Shown: piece by piece, positions 26,064 to 35,948 of the stretch
Layout of the letters: each line of letters starts with the position of its first letter
How positions within the stretch are numbered: the first letter of the stretch is position 1
Assembly: GCA_012520655.1 (NCBI GenBank)
Contig: JAAYNW010000066.1
Coordinates: 18,928-82,927 of the forward strand
DNA from: Clostridiales bacterium
Lineage (GTDB): Bacteria; Bacillota; Clostridia; Lachnospirales; Lachnospiraceae
Direction: 5' to 3'
DNA: 64,000 nt
Notes under the pieces: generated by a model
The model's database searches: none
What the model saw: the letters and a program-made list of their open reading frames with translations, nothing else
What the model was told of the DNA's origin: nothing
Position numbers and translations under genes: made by a program

Positions 26064-27419
26064 TTAAGCCAATATGTCTTTAATATCCTGCAAACCCGTT
26101 ATAGTCGTAGCCAGAACTACCGTATCCCCTACGTTGATACGGCTTTGACCGCTGGGAGTAATGATATTTCCTTGGTGGTTGATACAGCATAGCAGAATAT
26201 TGGGCTTCAAATTGAGCTCCACCAACGGAACACCCACTACCGGACAATCTTCTCTTATAATAAATTCCAGAATTTCCACTCTATCGTTATTCAGCCGGTA
26301 TAAGGTTTCTATATTGCTTCCGATAGAATTCTGCATTGCTCTTACATACTTGATAATCGTCTCCGCAGTGATATACTTCGGATAAATAACGCTTCCCAGA
26401 TCCAGTTCTTCTATAATTTCGTCATATGCAATCCTATGCACCCGGGTAATCAACTTCGCCTTCGAAATGCTTTTTGCAAAAAGGGAGAGCATAATATTCT
26501 CTTCGTCAAAATTAGTAAGCGCCACAAAAGACTCCGCCTGCGGCAGTCCTTCCTCCATCAAAAGGTTCCTGTCCGTACCGTCGCCTAAAATCAGCGTCGC
26601 CTGTGGTAGAAGTTCGTTCAGCTCGCCGCATCTTTTTTTATCTTTTTCTACAATTTTTACATCAATTCCAATGGAAAGGAGCTGGTTTGCCAGATAATAT
26701 GCCGTTTCTCCCCCACCTACAATAAACGCATTCTTGGCTCTGGTCGTAGGAACTCCCAGTTTCTTGAAAAATAAAACGGTGTTTTTGGCCGAACCCACAA
26801 CAGATATCTCGTCCTTTGCCTGCAGAACGAAATCACCGGCAGGGATGAACACCTCATCGCCTCTTTCCACAACACATATAAGGACGCCGCATTTCATCTG
26901 TGCCGATATACTTTTCAGAGATTGATTGCATAACACAGAACTCGGCTCTATCTTATATTTAACCAGTTCAATCCTTCCTTTGGCGAAGGTTTCAATCTTA
27001 ATGGCTGACGGAAACTTAAGTACCCTCGCTATCTCCAACGCCGCCGCATCCTCGGGATTGATAATCATGGACAACCCTAATTCATCTTTGATAAAACTGA
27101 TTTCTCTGCTGTAAACAGGATTGCGCACTCTGGCTATAGTATGGCAATCTCCCGCTTTCTTAGCAATCAGACAGCACAATAAGTTGAGTTCATCCGAACC
27201 CGTAACAGCAATTAATAAATCCGCCTCTGCAATTCCTGCATCCTTTTGTATGGAGTAGCTGGCACCATTACCAACGATACCCATTACATCAAAATTGTTG
27301 TTTATATTATGTACCACATCGCTCTTAATATCGATGACTGTAATATTATGACCTTCCTTACTAAGTTGTTCCGCTAATGTAGATCCTACATTGCCGCATC
27401 CTACAACAATGATTTGCAT
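26064..27419 (-). CDS. trkA: Trk system potassium uptake regulatory protein TrkA
   Basis: A two-lobe protein of 451 aa: two NAD-binding Rossmann folds (MQIIVVGCGNVGSTLAEQL at residue 1 and NAFIVGGGETAYYLANQL at about 230), each followed by a TrkA_C ligand-binding domain. It binds NAD(H) or nucleotides and gates the TrkH pore. GGAGG lies before the ATG. The downstream partner gene trkH is frameshifted as read, so if that is real TrkA would have no pore encoded here. Confidence 0.95.
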   Translation of the reverse strand: MQIIVVGCGNVGSTLAEQLSKEGHNITVIDIKSDVVHNINNNFDVMGIVGNGASYSIQKDAGIAEADLLIAVTGSDELNLLCCLIAKKAGDCHTIARVRNPVYSREISFIKDELGLSMIINPEDAAALEIARVLKFPSAIKIETFAKGRIELVKYKIEPSSVLCNQSLKSISAQMKCGVLICVVERGDEVFIPAGDFVLQAKDEISVVGSAKNTVLFFKKLGVPTTRAKNAFIVGGGETAYYLANQLLSIGIDVKIVEKDKKRCGELNELLPQATLILGDGTDRNLLMEEGLPQAESFVALTNFDEENIMLSLFAKSISKAKLITRVHRIAYDEIIEELDLGSVIYPKYITAETIIKYVRAMQNSIGSNIETLYRLNNDRVEILEFIIREDCPVVGVPLVELNLKPNILLCCINHQGNIITPSGQSRINVGDTVVLATTITGLQDIKDILA

Positions 27420-27431
27420 GATTTCCTCCTG

Positions 27432-28691
27432 CTATTGCATAATTCCTTCAAATTTTTTCCAGATCTCCTCATATTGCTCTTTGATCTTCAAGTAAAGACC
27501 TATCGTCTCACCTTTTTGTTCCTCGAAGTTATTAATAATATTATCATAATTTTTCATAAGACAATCCACTACCGGCTTGCTAATCTTATAATTATCCGCA
27601 TCTTTGTTCAATATTTTCTCTATCTTACCGCTCTCAAAGGAGGGCTTATAACTTCTTTGCCCATATAATGCACTCAGCATATCCGCAACCGCTACAATCT
27701 TTTGCGGCAATGTCAGCTCTTTTTCGGTAAGTCCCTTGTGATAGCCTGAACCGTCCAGTTTTTCGTGATGTCTGATTGCTATTTCGAGCACATCCGGCTC
27801 CACAAGCCCCGAGAGAATAATCTCTGTGATTCTGACATGCGCTTTCATAATGCGCATCTCTTCATCCGAAAGCTTTCCGGGAGACTCAAGAATATCGAGA
27901 GGTATCGCTATCTTGCCCAAATCATGCAACAATGCCCCATAGTACATCCTCTTTTGTTCTCTTGCCCCGACGCCCATCAGCTTCCCGAGCTGTACGGCAA
28001 AGTTTACCGTTGCCATAGTATGCAGAACAGTATATTCACTCCGGAAATCGATAGTGTATACAAGCATTTCCAGAAAGCTCTTTTTATATCCTTCCGACCA
28101 TTGGCTTCGAGAAAGTAATGCACCCAATTCTTCCTTGTATTCACCGCTTACCAGCTTGGCCGTGATTCCGAACTTCTTTTCTGCCTCCAGAAAAATATCC
28201 AAAGCCTTTCCCGAAACCTTTATATCTCTATATCGGGTAAAATAATCTGTTTCCATTTCCGTCTTGTCACGGCGCATAAAACTATCCATTTTGTCTGCGA
28301 GAGCCAGACATGCCGTCACATGTTCGTATTTCATTTTTACAAGCCCATACCGCTCATAATCCAAATGATGATATAGAACTATTTCGGCACGGTCTCCCAT
28401 AGGTGAGAGATATTTCAAAAAAAGAAAGCCATATATGGAGTGCGACCACGTATTTTTCAGCTCAAAATCTGCAACGTTATCCAAGCCATCCACCCGATAA
28501 AGTCCGATGTCATGCATCATGCCCAGCATCGTATATTCGAGTATCTCCTGCTCGGAATAATCTTGTCCGTATTCAAGCATTTTATATAAGATATAACCTA
28601 CGATTTCACCATGAGCCATGATATTAGGATTAAGGATACTTAATGTTTTCCGAATAATCGTAATTACATTTTGGCTGCTTATTATACTCAT
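27432..28691 (-). CDS. Double-HD phosphohydrolase with HD-GYP-like C-terminal domain
   Basis: The N-terminal half has an HD-like motif (MMHDIGLYRV) and a following YHHLDYERYG. The C-terminal half has the HD-GYP signature LLHDLGKIAIPLDIL ... HHEKLDGSGYH. HD-GYP proteins are cyclic-di-GMP phosphodiesterases, but the third residue of the GYP triad here is His instead of Pro, and no signal-input domain other than the first HD is apparent. It is 12 bp upstream of trkA on the same strand, with GGAG before the ATG, so it may be co-transcribed with the potassium system. Activity is inferred, not certain. Confidence 0.8.
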   Translation of the reverse strand: MSIISSQNVITIIRKTLSILNPNIMAHGEIVGYILYKMLEYGQDYSEQEILEYTMLGMMHDIGLYRVDGLDNVADFELKNTWSHSIYGFLFLKYLSPMGDRAEIVLYHHLDYERYGLVKMKYEHVTACLALADKMDSFMRRDKTEMETDYFTRYRDIKVSGKALDIFLEAEKKFGITAKLVSGEYKEELGALLSRSQWSEGYKKSFLEMLVYTIDFRSEYTVLHTMATVNFAVQLGKLMGVGAREQKRMYYGALLHDLGKIAIPLDILESPGKLSDEEMRIMKAHVRITEIILSGLVEPDVLEIAIRHHEKLDGSGYHKGLTEKELTLPQKIVAVADMLSALYGQRSYKPSFESGKIEKILNKDADNYKISKPVVDCLMKNYDNIINNFEEQKGETIGLYLKIKEQYEEIWKKFEGIMQ

Positions 28692-28888
28692 TGCTTCATC
28701 TCCTGATGGTCTTTCCTCATAAACCTTTTATCCGCTGTGCTCCGCATATATCCTGTAAGGCCAAGGCACTTACAGCTACCCATTCTTCAGCTCTATATTA
28801 TTACTATTTATAATAATAACAAAAGGAAACATATATTACAAGATACACTTATATACTAGAATTAAGTATATAAACAAGGTATCTTTGT

Positions 28889-30199
28889 TTGAAAATAATA
28901 TCATCCATCAACAATTTTTTATGGAGTTATCCATTGCTCTTCCTCCTTATGGGCACCCATTTGTTCTTCACGCTCAAGCTTCGCATCCCACAGCGCCATA
29001 TAGGAAAAGCTATCCGCCTTTCCATCACCTCCGAAACCTACGATACTTCCGTTTCCTCTCGTAATCTCTCAGCGTTCGGCGCCCTCGCCACTACACTCGC
29101 CGCCACTCTCGGTACGGGTAATATTATCGGCGTCTCTACCGCGGTAGCGCTGGGTGGTCCGGGTGCCATCCTATGGTGCTGGCTGACAGGCATCCTCGGC
29201 ATGGCCACTTCTTACGCAGAATGTTATCTTAGCATGCTCTTTCGAGAAAAAAATGAACAACAGGTTTATATCGGCGGTCCCATGTATGTCCTAAAAAATG
29301 GTTTACATAGCAAACTTCTAGCTAAATTTTATGCAATATGCACGATATGTGCCGCCTTTGGCGTCGGTTGTACCACCCAGGCTAATTCGCTTACGCAGAC
29401 CACATCCTCCACCTGGGGGATTTCCCCGCATATTGTCGGCATAGCCGCAGCAATTATCGTAGGCCTGGTCATCCTGGGCGGCATTCAGTCCATCGGAAAA
29501 ATATGTATGAAGATCGTTCCCGTCCTCGGTTTTCTTTACCTGGGAAGCTGTTTTATTTTGCTTTTTATAAACAAAGATGCTTTATGGGATTCCATACTCA
29601 TGATTTTTGAACATGCACTCATGCCCAATGCTGTTCTGGGCGGTGTTGCCGGTTATTCCCTGAAGCATGCTGCCAGATACGGAATCGCAAGAGGGCTGTT
29701 TACCAACGAAGCTGGCATAGGGACATCTGCCATCGCGGCAGCTTCCTCTTCTTCCCTTAATCCGTCCAGACAGGCCTATGTCTCTATGACCGCTGTATTC
29801 TGGGACACCGTCGTCATGTGTCTGCTGACAGGACTTGTAATTGTTGCCAATATGCTGAAGCATCCGGAATCCCTTATCGGCGTAAATGAAGCGGGACTCG
29901 CCGATGCCGCTTTTTCTTATCTTCCTGTAGGCGGAAATACCTTCCTGTCCATGTCTCTTGCCGCCTTTGCAGTTACTACCTTAATCGGCTGGTCGTATTT
30001 CGGTGAAAAGGGGATGGAATATCTCTGGGGAACAAAAAGCATCTCCGTCTATAAGCTTATATATATCGTAATGATTTACATCGGCGCGGTCATCCCTCTG
30101 CATGTCGTATGGGAATGTACCGATCTTATCAATGCTATGATGGTATTGCCCAATGTGCTCGCCCTTTTCCTTCTAAAAGATCATATATCGGAAAAATAA
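28889..30199 (+). CDS. Sodium:alanine/glycine symporter, AGCS family
   Basis: A 436-aa polytopic membrane protein with the AGCS signatures: ATTLAATLGTGNIIGVSTAVALGGPGA (about 70-95), MATSYAECYLSMLFRE, GGPMYVLKNGL, and ARGLFTNEAGIGTSAIAAA in the second half. The family imports alanine or glycine with sodium. The start appears to be TTG at 28889, since no ATG gives the usual N-terminal INNFLW segment. It is divergent from the HD-GYP gene across about 200 bp in which I see no riboswitch, and ends at a strong terminator. Confidence 0.9.
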   Translation: MKIISSINNFLWSYPLLFLLMGTHLFFTLKLRIPQRHIGKAIRLSITSETYDTSVSSRNLSAFGALATTLAATLGTGNIIGVSTAVALGGPGAILWCWLTGILGMATSYAECYLSMLFREKNEQQVYIGGPMYVLKNGLHSKLLAKFYAICTICAAFGVGCTTQANSLTQTTSSTWGISPHIVGIAAAIIVGLVILGGIQSIGKICMKIVPVLGFLYLGSCFILLFINKDALWDSILMIFEHALMPNAVLGGVAGYSLKHAARYGIARGLFTNEAGIGTSAIAAASSSSLNPSRQAYVSMTAVFWDTVVMCLLTGLVIVANMLKHPESLIGVNEAGLADAAFSYLPVGGNTFLSMSLAAFAVTTLIGWSYFGEKGMEYLWGTKSISVYKLIYIVMIYIGAVIPLHVVWECTDLINAMMVLPNVLALFLLKDHISEK

Positions 30200-30217
30200 C
30201 AGCATAAAAACGCAGCA

Positions 30218-30263
30218 AAGATGCGTCTTGAAACAGCCTTTGCTGTTCGACAAGACGCATCTT
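30218..30263. terminator. Terminator between the AGCS symporter and phoR
   Basis: A 13-bp perfect inverted repeat AAGATGCGTCTTG / CAAGACGCATCTT with a nested ACAGC / GCTGT pair, followed by ATTAGTTTTC on the plus strand. It lies between convergent genes. Confidence 0.75.
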
Positions 30264-30285
30264 ATTAGTTTTCATAACTGTTCTT

Positions 30286-31629
30286 CTACAAATCTCCCTT
30301 CCCGTTATCTTCACCTTTAAAGAAAACCGATATCTTCGTTCCCTTTCCGGCTTCGCTTTCCAATTTCATCTCCGCCTGGTTTTTCGCTACAATATGCTTT
30401 ACAATGGCAAGTCCCAGACCGGTTCCGCCGGTAGACTTAGAACGGCTTTTATCCACCCGGTAAAAGCGTTCAAAGATTCTTTCCTGATGTTCTTTCGGAA
30501 TGCCGATTCCCGTATCCTCCACGGTAAGCACCGCTTTTCCGTCCGCAGGCGCTACCGAAACCGTAACCTTTCCGCCTTTATTATTATACCGGATAGCGTT
30601 GTCGCATAGATTATAAACGAGCTCCTCAAGCATCTGTTTCTCGGAGTGGACTGTGCACGCTATCCCCCTAAACTCTAAGGTCACGCCATGATTTTCAGCA
30701 TTGATCTGCAGCATATTTACGCATGTCTCCGCAATCTCGGACAGATTAAGGACTTCAAACGGCTCATCTCTGTCTACCACATCCAATTCGGACAGCCGAA
30801 TCACGTCATTAATCAACGTAAGAAGCCTATTGGAATTGTGATGAATCTTTCTGGCAAACCGCATGATATCCTCATCAGATGCCATGCCGCTTTCAATCAG
30901 CTCCGAATACCCGGAGATCGAAGTGAGCGGCGTTTTTAACTCATGGGAAACATTAGCGGTAAACTCCTGCCGCATTCCGGCGTTTTTCAGAATATCCTCA
31001 TGCTGCTTCTTTATCTTCGCCACAAACGGAGCCAACTCCTCATAGGTCTCCAGTTCTTCCAGACGATCCACGTTCTTGGCGACTTTTTCTATCGGTTCAA
31101 GCAGTATTTTCGTCAAAACATGGGCAATGACCGTGCATAGGAGGATAATAAGCACAATGAAAGCAATAATTGCAGGCAAAGCCCCCGCAAATATGCTCCA
31201 TATGCTGTCGGCTTCCTTCGCTACCCGGATTATGTTGCCGTCCTCTGTCATAATCGCATAATAAAAAGTGCTCTTTCCCATAGTGGAAGATCTTCTGATC
31301 GCTTGTCCTTCTCCTTCGGCCAAGGTCCGAATAATCTCCGGTCGATTCGCATGATTGTCCATTTTTTCTGCATCCGCATCGCTCTCATATAGTACATCAC
31401 CGTTCCTATCCACTACAGTGATTCTCACTTTGTCCATTCTGGAATCATATTTTTTTTCTATCAGATCCGACAGTGCTTCCGTATCCTCCAGAAGATGCGC
31501 ATAGGTCTTCAAGTCCTCCAATATCTGCTTCCTGAACAGATTATAGCAAATGACGGAAACGAGAATCATCGTAGAGAAAATAGCGATTATCGCAATTAAC
31601 ATCAATTGAAAATTAATTTTCTTTTTCAT
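30286..31629 (-). CDS. phoR: PhoR-type sensor histidine kinase
   Basis: A 447-aa membrane kinase: transmembrane helix at residues 9-32, an extracellular domain of about 110 residues, second helix 150-172, a HAMP-like linker, phosphoacceptor H229 in NVSHELKTPL, and HATPase motifs (CDNAIRYNNKGG, DTGIGIPKEHQERIFERFYRVD, GTGLGLAIVKHI). It lacks a PAS domain, as some clostridial PhoR proteins do. It is last in the pst-phoU-phoPR run, 26 bp behind the response regulator, so it senses phosphate limitation by context. Confidence 0.88.
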   Translation of the reverse strand: MKKKINFQLMLIAIIAIFSTMILVSVICYNLFRKQILEDLKTYAHLLEDTEALSDLIEKKYDSRMDKVRITVVDRNGDVLYESDADAEKMDNHANRPEIIRTLAEGEGQAIRRSSTMGKSTFYYAIMTEDGNIIRVAKEADSIWSIFAGALPAIIAFIVLIILLCTVIAHVLTKILLEPIEKVAKNVDRLEELETYEELAPFVAKIKKQHEDILKNAGMRQEFTANVSHELKTPLTSISGYSELIESGMASDEDIMRFARKIHHNSNRLLTLINDVIRLSELDVVDRDEPFEVLNLSEIAETCVNMLQINAENHGVTLEFRGIACTVHSEKQMLEELVYNLCDNAIRYNNKGGKVTVSVAPADGKAVLTVEDTGIGIPKEHQERIFERFYRVDKSRSKSTGGTGLGLAIVKHIVAKNQAEMKLESEAGKGTKISVFFKGEDNGKGDL

Positions 31630-31655
31630 ATTTTTCTCACAAATAGCTTACATCC

Positions 31656-32327
31656 TTATGTTGTAAACATATATCCTACATTTCGCACGGTCTTTATCAT
31701 GCTTCCGGCTTCTTTTAATTTCTGTCTAAGCGTCTTGATATGCATATCCAAGGTTCTGGATTCCCCCTCGAAATCCGTTCCCCATATTTTTTCCAGTATC
31801 AAATCTCTGGGCGTAACGATGCCGGCATTATTCATTAAAAGCTTCAATAATTCGTACTCTTTATAAGTAAGTTCGCAAGGAACACCATCGGTCGTCACCA
31901 AATGCTTCTCTTCATCCAAGCAGACCTTTCCTATATACAAGACCTTCTCCTCATTCTTACTACTTCTCCTAAGCAGCGCTTTTACTCTGGATATAAGCTC
32001 CATCACGCCAAAAGGCTTTGCCATATAATCATCCGCACCTATATCCAATCCTTTTACCTTATCTATCTCCGAGGTCTTCGCCGTTACGAGAATAATCGGA
32101 ATATCCTTTGTCTCTATTCCGACACGCAGCTTTTTCACGATTTCCAGACCATCTTCATCGGGCAACATAATATCGAGCAAAATTACATCCGGCTTTTTTT
32201 GCTCCATCTCCTCATAAAATTCTCTCGCACACTCGAAGTCTCTGATCTCATATCCCGTATTCTTCAGCGCAAATACTTCGATTTCTCTTATGTTCTTATC
32301 ATCTTCCACCACATAAATAAGCGCCAT
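31656..32327 (-). CDS. phoP: PhoP/PhoB-type response regulator
   Basis: OmpR-family regulator: receiver domain with phosphoacceptor D52 (VILLDIMLPDEDG), conserved T and K (LVTAK), then a winged-helix DNA-binding domain (ELTYKEYELLKLLMNNAG ... RTLDMHIKTLRQKL ... VRNVGYMF). The ATG at 32327 is preferred; AGGTGG lies five bases upstream. It probably binds the Pho box at 37028-37055. It is placed between phoU and phoR in one transcriptional direction, with a 176-bp gap to phoU that could hold its own promoter. Confidence 0.9.
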   Translation of the reverse strand: MALIYVVEDDKNIREIEVFALKNTGYEIRDFECAREFYEEMEQKKPDVILLDIMLPDEDGLEIVKKLRVGIETKDIPIILVTAKTSEIDKVKGLDIGADDYMAKPFGVMELISRVKALLRRSSKNEEKVLYIGKVCLDEEKHLVTTDGVPCELTYKEYELLKLLMNNAGIVTPRDLILEKIWGTDFEGESRTLDMHIKTLRQKLKEAGSMIKTVRNVGYMFTT

Positions 32328-32503
32328 CTCAACCACCTACTCTATCAGTTTAAATTTTATGCTTTCCAGGCCCGCGCATAATCCTTTAATGACTATTATA
32401 TTTATTTTACAATACCCTTATAAAATAAAAAACCTTTTTATGTAAAATATATGTAATGTTTCCCGATATTTAAAGGGCAAAAAACTCTTTGCCCAAAGAT
32501 TTA

Positions 32504-33166
32504 TTACAAAAGTCTGACATCTCCTATTTCCCCGGTTTCCTGAAACAGCTCCCACTCCGCGATATTTACTGCATGGTCGCCGATTTTCTCCAAGTATTTG
32601 GCAATCATTAGCACATCGATACATTCATCCGCGTTCTTTGTCTCCTTTTTCAGGTATACGATCAAATCATGCTTTACTTTATTAAACAGATCATCCACTA
32701 TATCATCGCTATCGATAACAGCTTTGGCCGCATTTTCATTCCTGCCAACAAAAGCCTCTACCGCCGCACGCGTCATTTCCTTCGCCGCTTTTACCATCGG
32801 GTCAAGATGCCCCGAATAGGAAGAAAGCGGATTCATATTCAGCCGCAGCAAGAGCTCTGCGATATCGGAGATATGATCTCCCACTCTCTCAATATCCGTA
32901 ACTACTTTCAAGCTCGCCGTAATCGTTCTGAGGTCACGCGCCACAGGCTGTTGCTTCGCAATGAGCGACAAGCATCTGGATTCGATATTTCTCTCCATTT
33001 CGTTTACCGCGCGGTCGCTTTTTAGAATTCTACATACTTCTTCTCTATTACCTGTTTCCAAAGCCTGAAACAGCTCCTCATATGTAGCTTCTACCCGAAG
33101 CCCCATGGTTTCTACGTTATCTTTTAACTCTTTCAGTTCATGTTCAAATACTGTTCTGGGTGACAT
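32504..33166 (-). CDS. phoU: Phosphate signalling protein PhoU
   Basis: Two PhoU helical repeats in 220 aa (FEHELKELKDNVETMGLRVE at the N-terminus; the second begins about residue 115), each with the ExxxD metal-cluster type motif (VTDIERVGDHISDIAE and AKYLEKIGDHAVNIAEW). PhoU links the Pst transporter to the PhoR kinase and keeps the regulon off when phosphate is plentiful. AGGAG precedes the ATG. It follows pstB by 38 bp. Confidence 0.95.
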   Translation of the reverse strand: MSPRTVFEHELKELKDNVETMGLRVEATYEELFQALETGNREEVCRILKSDRAVNEMERNIESRCLSLIAKQQPVARDLRTITASLKVVTDIERVGDHISDIAELLLRLNMNPLSSYSGHLDPMVKAAKEMTRAAVEAFVGRNENAAKAVIDSDDIVDDLFNKVKHDLIVYLKKETKNADECIDVLMIAKYLEKIGDHAVNIAEWELFQETGEIGDVRLL

Positions 33167-33204
33167 ATACTATCCTCTCCTCTTTTTTCTCAGCTCTAAC
33201 AAAA

Positions 33205-33975
33205 TCAGCCAAACCTTCCCGTAATGTAATCTTCTGTCCGCTTATCCGACGGTCTCGAAAAAATATTATCCGTAGTATCGAATTCCACTACTTCGCCTAC
33301 AAGGAAAAATGCCGTATAGTCCGATACTCTGGCGGCCTGCTGCATATTGTGGGTAACTACAACTACCGTGTATTTCTTTTTCAACTCTTCCATCAATTCT
33401 TCTACCTTCAGTGTAGAAATGGGGTCAAGCGCGGAGGTCGGCTCATCCATCAGCAGCACTTCCGGCTCTACGGCAAGTGCCCGCGCAATACATAGCCTCT
33501 GCTGTTGCCCGCCGGATAGTCCCAATGCCGACTTTTTCAAGCGGTCTTTTACCTCATCGAAGATTGCCGCTCCACGCAGGCTTTTTTCTACTATTTCATC
33601 CAATTTCGCTTTATTCTTAATTCCATGCACTTTCGGACCATAAGCAACATTGTCGTAAATACTCATCGGGAAAGGATTAGGCTGCTGAAATACCATACCG
33701 ACTTTTTTACGCAGCAAAGTCATATCTACCTTCGGATCATAAATATTTTCTCCATCCAAGGTTACGGTTCCTTCAATGCGTACATTATCTATCAAATCGT
33801 TCATTCTGTTCAGGCTTTTTAAAAATGTGGATTTTCCGCAGCCGGATGGTCCTATAAAGGCTGTTACCGCATTCGCTTTGATATCCATGTCTACATCCTT
33901 CAAAGCATGGTTATTGCCATAATATAAGTTCAATTTCCTTGTGCTGATTTTACTATTCTCCATGCATTTTCCCAT
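33205..33975 (-). CDS. pstB: Phosphate ABC transporter ATP-binding protein PstB
   Basis: ABC ATPase of 256 aa with Walker [11 protein letters not shown]-loop [14 protein letters not shown] (a PstB hallmark), signature [15 protein letters not shown], Walker [14 protein letters not shown] and H-loop VTHNMQQA. Start: ATG at 33975 has GGGAG five bases upstream. It is an intact member of the pst operon. Confidence 0.97.
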   Translation of the reverse strand: MGKCMENSKISTRKLNLYYGNNHALKDVDMDIKANAVTAFIGPSGCGKSTFLKSLNRMNDLIDNVRIEGTVTLDGENIYDPKVDMTLLRKKVGMVFQQPNPFPMSIYDNVAYGPKVHGIKNKAKLDEIVEKSLRGAAIFDEVKDRLKKSALGLSGGQQQRLCIARALAVEPEVLLMDEPTSALDPISTLKVEELMEELKKKYTVVVVTHNMQQAARVSDYTAFFLVGEVVEFDTTDNIFSRPSDKRTEDYITGRFG

Positions 33976-34022
33976 TCTGTCTCCCTTTTTCCTTCCTGTT
34001 ATTCATTTTTATCTGTCGCGTT

Positions 34023-34892
34023 CTAATTAACGGTATTTACATCGAATTTTCTCGCCAGATACTTGGTCAGAAAATTAATTCCAAGCACAATAATCAGAAG
34101 CACTGCCGCAATGCCAAAGGCCACGTCATATTGTGCCTTAGACATGCTCAAAAACAATTGAATCGTCAGTGTACCGCCGGACTGCATAATCTTATCAAAC
34201 AGCCCCATGCCGGCTTTCGGTAATAGATACCCGCTTCCCGCGGTAAAAAGCAATGCCGCGGACTCTCCTACGATTCTGCCGATTGCCAGAATAACACCCG
34301 TAATAATTCCCGGCATTGCGGAGGGCAGTAAAATTGTTCTTATCATATACCATTTGGCTGCCCCCATCGCCAGAGCACCGCTCCTATAGCTGTCAGGCAC
34401 CGTTTTCAACGCCTCCTGTGTATTTCTCGTAATCAGAGGAAGAATCATAAGGGTAAGAGTAAGAGCACCCGTTAGGATGGAGTATCCCAGTCCCAAAGCG
34501 TTTCCAAAAAACACCATACCAAACAGACCGAATATGATGGAAGGAATTCCTGAAAGAGTTTCCGTCGTAAACTCTATGGCTTTTACCAAGCGTCCCGGCC
34601 TTGCATATTCATTAAGATAAATCGCGGAACCAATTCCAAGCGGTGTCCCAATTACTAAAGTGATTACAATAATATATAAAGTATTCACAATATTGCCAGC
34701 TATACCGACCGTCCCTTTTAAACTGCTCGTTACGGATGTCAAAAAGCTCCAATTAATCGCCCTTATTCCTTTGAAGAAAACATATCCGATAATTCCGATC
34801 AAAAGAAGCACCGAGAAAACCGCAGAAATATAAATTAGTATGCGCAGAATTTTATCTGAAATTCTTTTTCTCTTATTTGTAAGGCTATTCAT
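34023..34892 (-). CDS. pstA: Phosphate ABC transporter permease PstA
   Basis: Six predicted membrane helices in 289 aa with the binding-protein-dependent permease EAA-type loop (YRSGALAMGAAKWYMIRTILLPSAMPGIITG). It pairs with PstC. Its start overlaps the pstC stop by 8 bp, which indicates translational coupling. Confidence 0.95.
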   Translation of the reverse strand: MNSLTNKRKRISDKILRILIYISAVFSVLLLIGIIGYVFFKGIRAINWSFLTSVTSSLKGTVGIAGNIVNTLYIIVITLVIGTPLGIGSAIYLNEYARPGRLVKAIEFTTETLSGIPSIIFGLFGMVFFGNALGLGYSILTGALTLTLMILPLITRNTQEALKTVPDSYRSGALAMGAAKWYMIRTILLPSAMPGIITGVILAIGRIVGESAALLFTAGSGYLLPKAGMGLFDKIMQSGGTLTIQLFLSMSKAQYDVAFGIAAVLLIIVLGINFLTKYLARKFDVNTVN

Positions 34893-35823
34893 GGTTTTTA
34901 TCTCCCTTTTTTAAGATTCGCGTAAGAGTTACGTTAATCAGCATTATGAAAATAAACAGCACCAAGCCTATCGTAAACAGTACCTGCCTATGTATATCTG
35001 CCGCATATCCCATCTCGCTTACGATTGCCGTCGTAAGAAATCGTACCGAATTGAACGGAAGCGGTATGTTTACTGAGCTCCCCGATACAAGACTTATTGC
35101 CATCGCTTCGCCGATAGCTCTGCCTACACCAAGTACAATTGCCGTAATGATTCCGGACTTTGACGCAGGCAGTATTACCTTGAAAATGGTCTGTATCTGG
35201 GACGCTCCTACCGCAAGCGATGCTGCCTTCAAGTAATCCGGAACGGCTTTAATCGCAGATTCACTTATGTTAATTACCGTGGGAAGAATCATAATGGCCA
35301 GCACGATTACCGCCGATATCAGATTGGCGCCTCCCGTAAACTGATGCGTATCCGACCCCGCAAATATTTTCAGTTCCAGTTTATACATGAACGGATTCAA
35401 TATCATCAAACCCAAGAGTCCATATATTACGGATGGAATACCCGCCAGCAATTCCACCGCAGGTTTTACGACTGCCACCACCTTCCCCGGAGCTATCTCC
35501 GCCAGAAAAATTGCCGTAAATACCCCTATCGGAACTCCAATAAGAACAGCCAATGCCGTACCAGCAATAGAAGTAAGAATAATATATAGAATGCCGAAAG
35601 AAGCCTCCGCTGCCGTCGGCTTCCAAACGGTTCCGAATAAAATATCTGTAAGCCCTACCTTAAATAATGCGGGCGTACCGTTGAAAATCATATATGCGGT
35701 AATCGAAGTAACCGCCAATACTGCCATAAAAGCGCAAATCATAAAAACAATCTGCGCTGTGTTTTCCACCGTTGATTTATTTGTATTATTTCCTATTATT
35801 GTGAAGGATTTCTGATTGCTCAT
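34885..35823 (-). CDS. pstC: Phosphate ABC transporter permease PstC
   Basis: A 312-aa permease with six helices, the GVFTAIFLAEIAPGK segment and the EAA-type loop YLKAASLAVGASQIQTIFKVILPASKSGIITA. The order pstS-pstC-pstA-pstB is canonical. A strong hairpin lies between pstS and this gene. Confidence 0.95.
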   Translation of the reverse strand: MSNQKSFTIIGNNTNKSTVENTAQIVFMICAFMAVLAVTSITAYMIFNGTPALFKVGLTDILFGTVWKPTAAEASFGILYIILTSIAGTALAVLIGVPIGVFTAIFLAEIAPGKVVAVVKPAVELLAGIPSVIYGLLGLMILNPFMYKLELKIFAGSDTHQFTGGANLISAVIVLAIMILPTVINISESAIKAVPDYLKAASLAVGASQIQTIFKVILPASKSGIITAIVLGVGRAIGEAMAISLVSGSSVNIPLPFNSVRFLTTAIVSEMGYAADIHRQVLFTIGLVLFIFIMLINVTLTRILKKGDKNHE

Positions 35824-35890
35824 AACTTCTCCCTATTTATTTAATACGGCTTCCCGATATTTCCGATCCGTATTCCATTCACCGAATCAC

Positions 35891-35914
35891 GGGTACGAGG
35901 CAACCCCCGTACCC
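35891..35914 (-). terminator. Intercistronic hairpin between pstS and pstC
   Basis: Perfect 7-bp GC-rich repeat GGGTACG / CGTACCC with a 10-base loop and no long T run. It probably lowers read-through or protects the pstS mRNA 3' end, so that the binding protein is made in excess over the permeases. That role is inferred from other pst operons. Confidence 0.55.
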
Positions 35915-35948
35915 TTGATATAAGTAATCTTTTATTTTGGTTATATAA

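Noticed and set aside
28692..28888. Glycine riboswitch upstream of the AGCS symporter
   Set aside because: The conserved glycine aptamer words are absent from both strands of this region.
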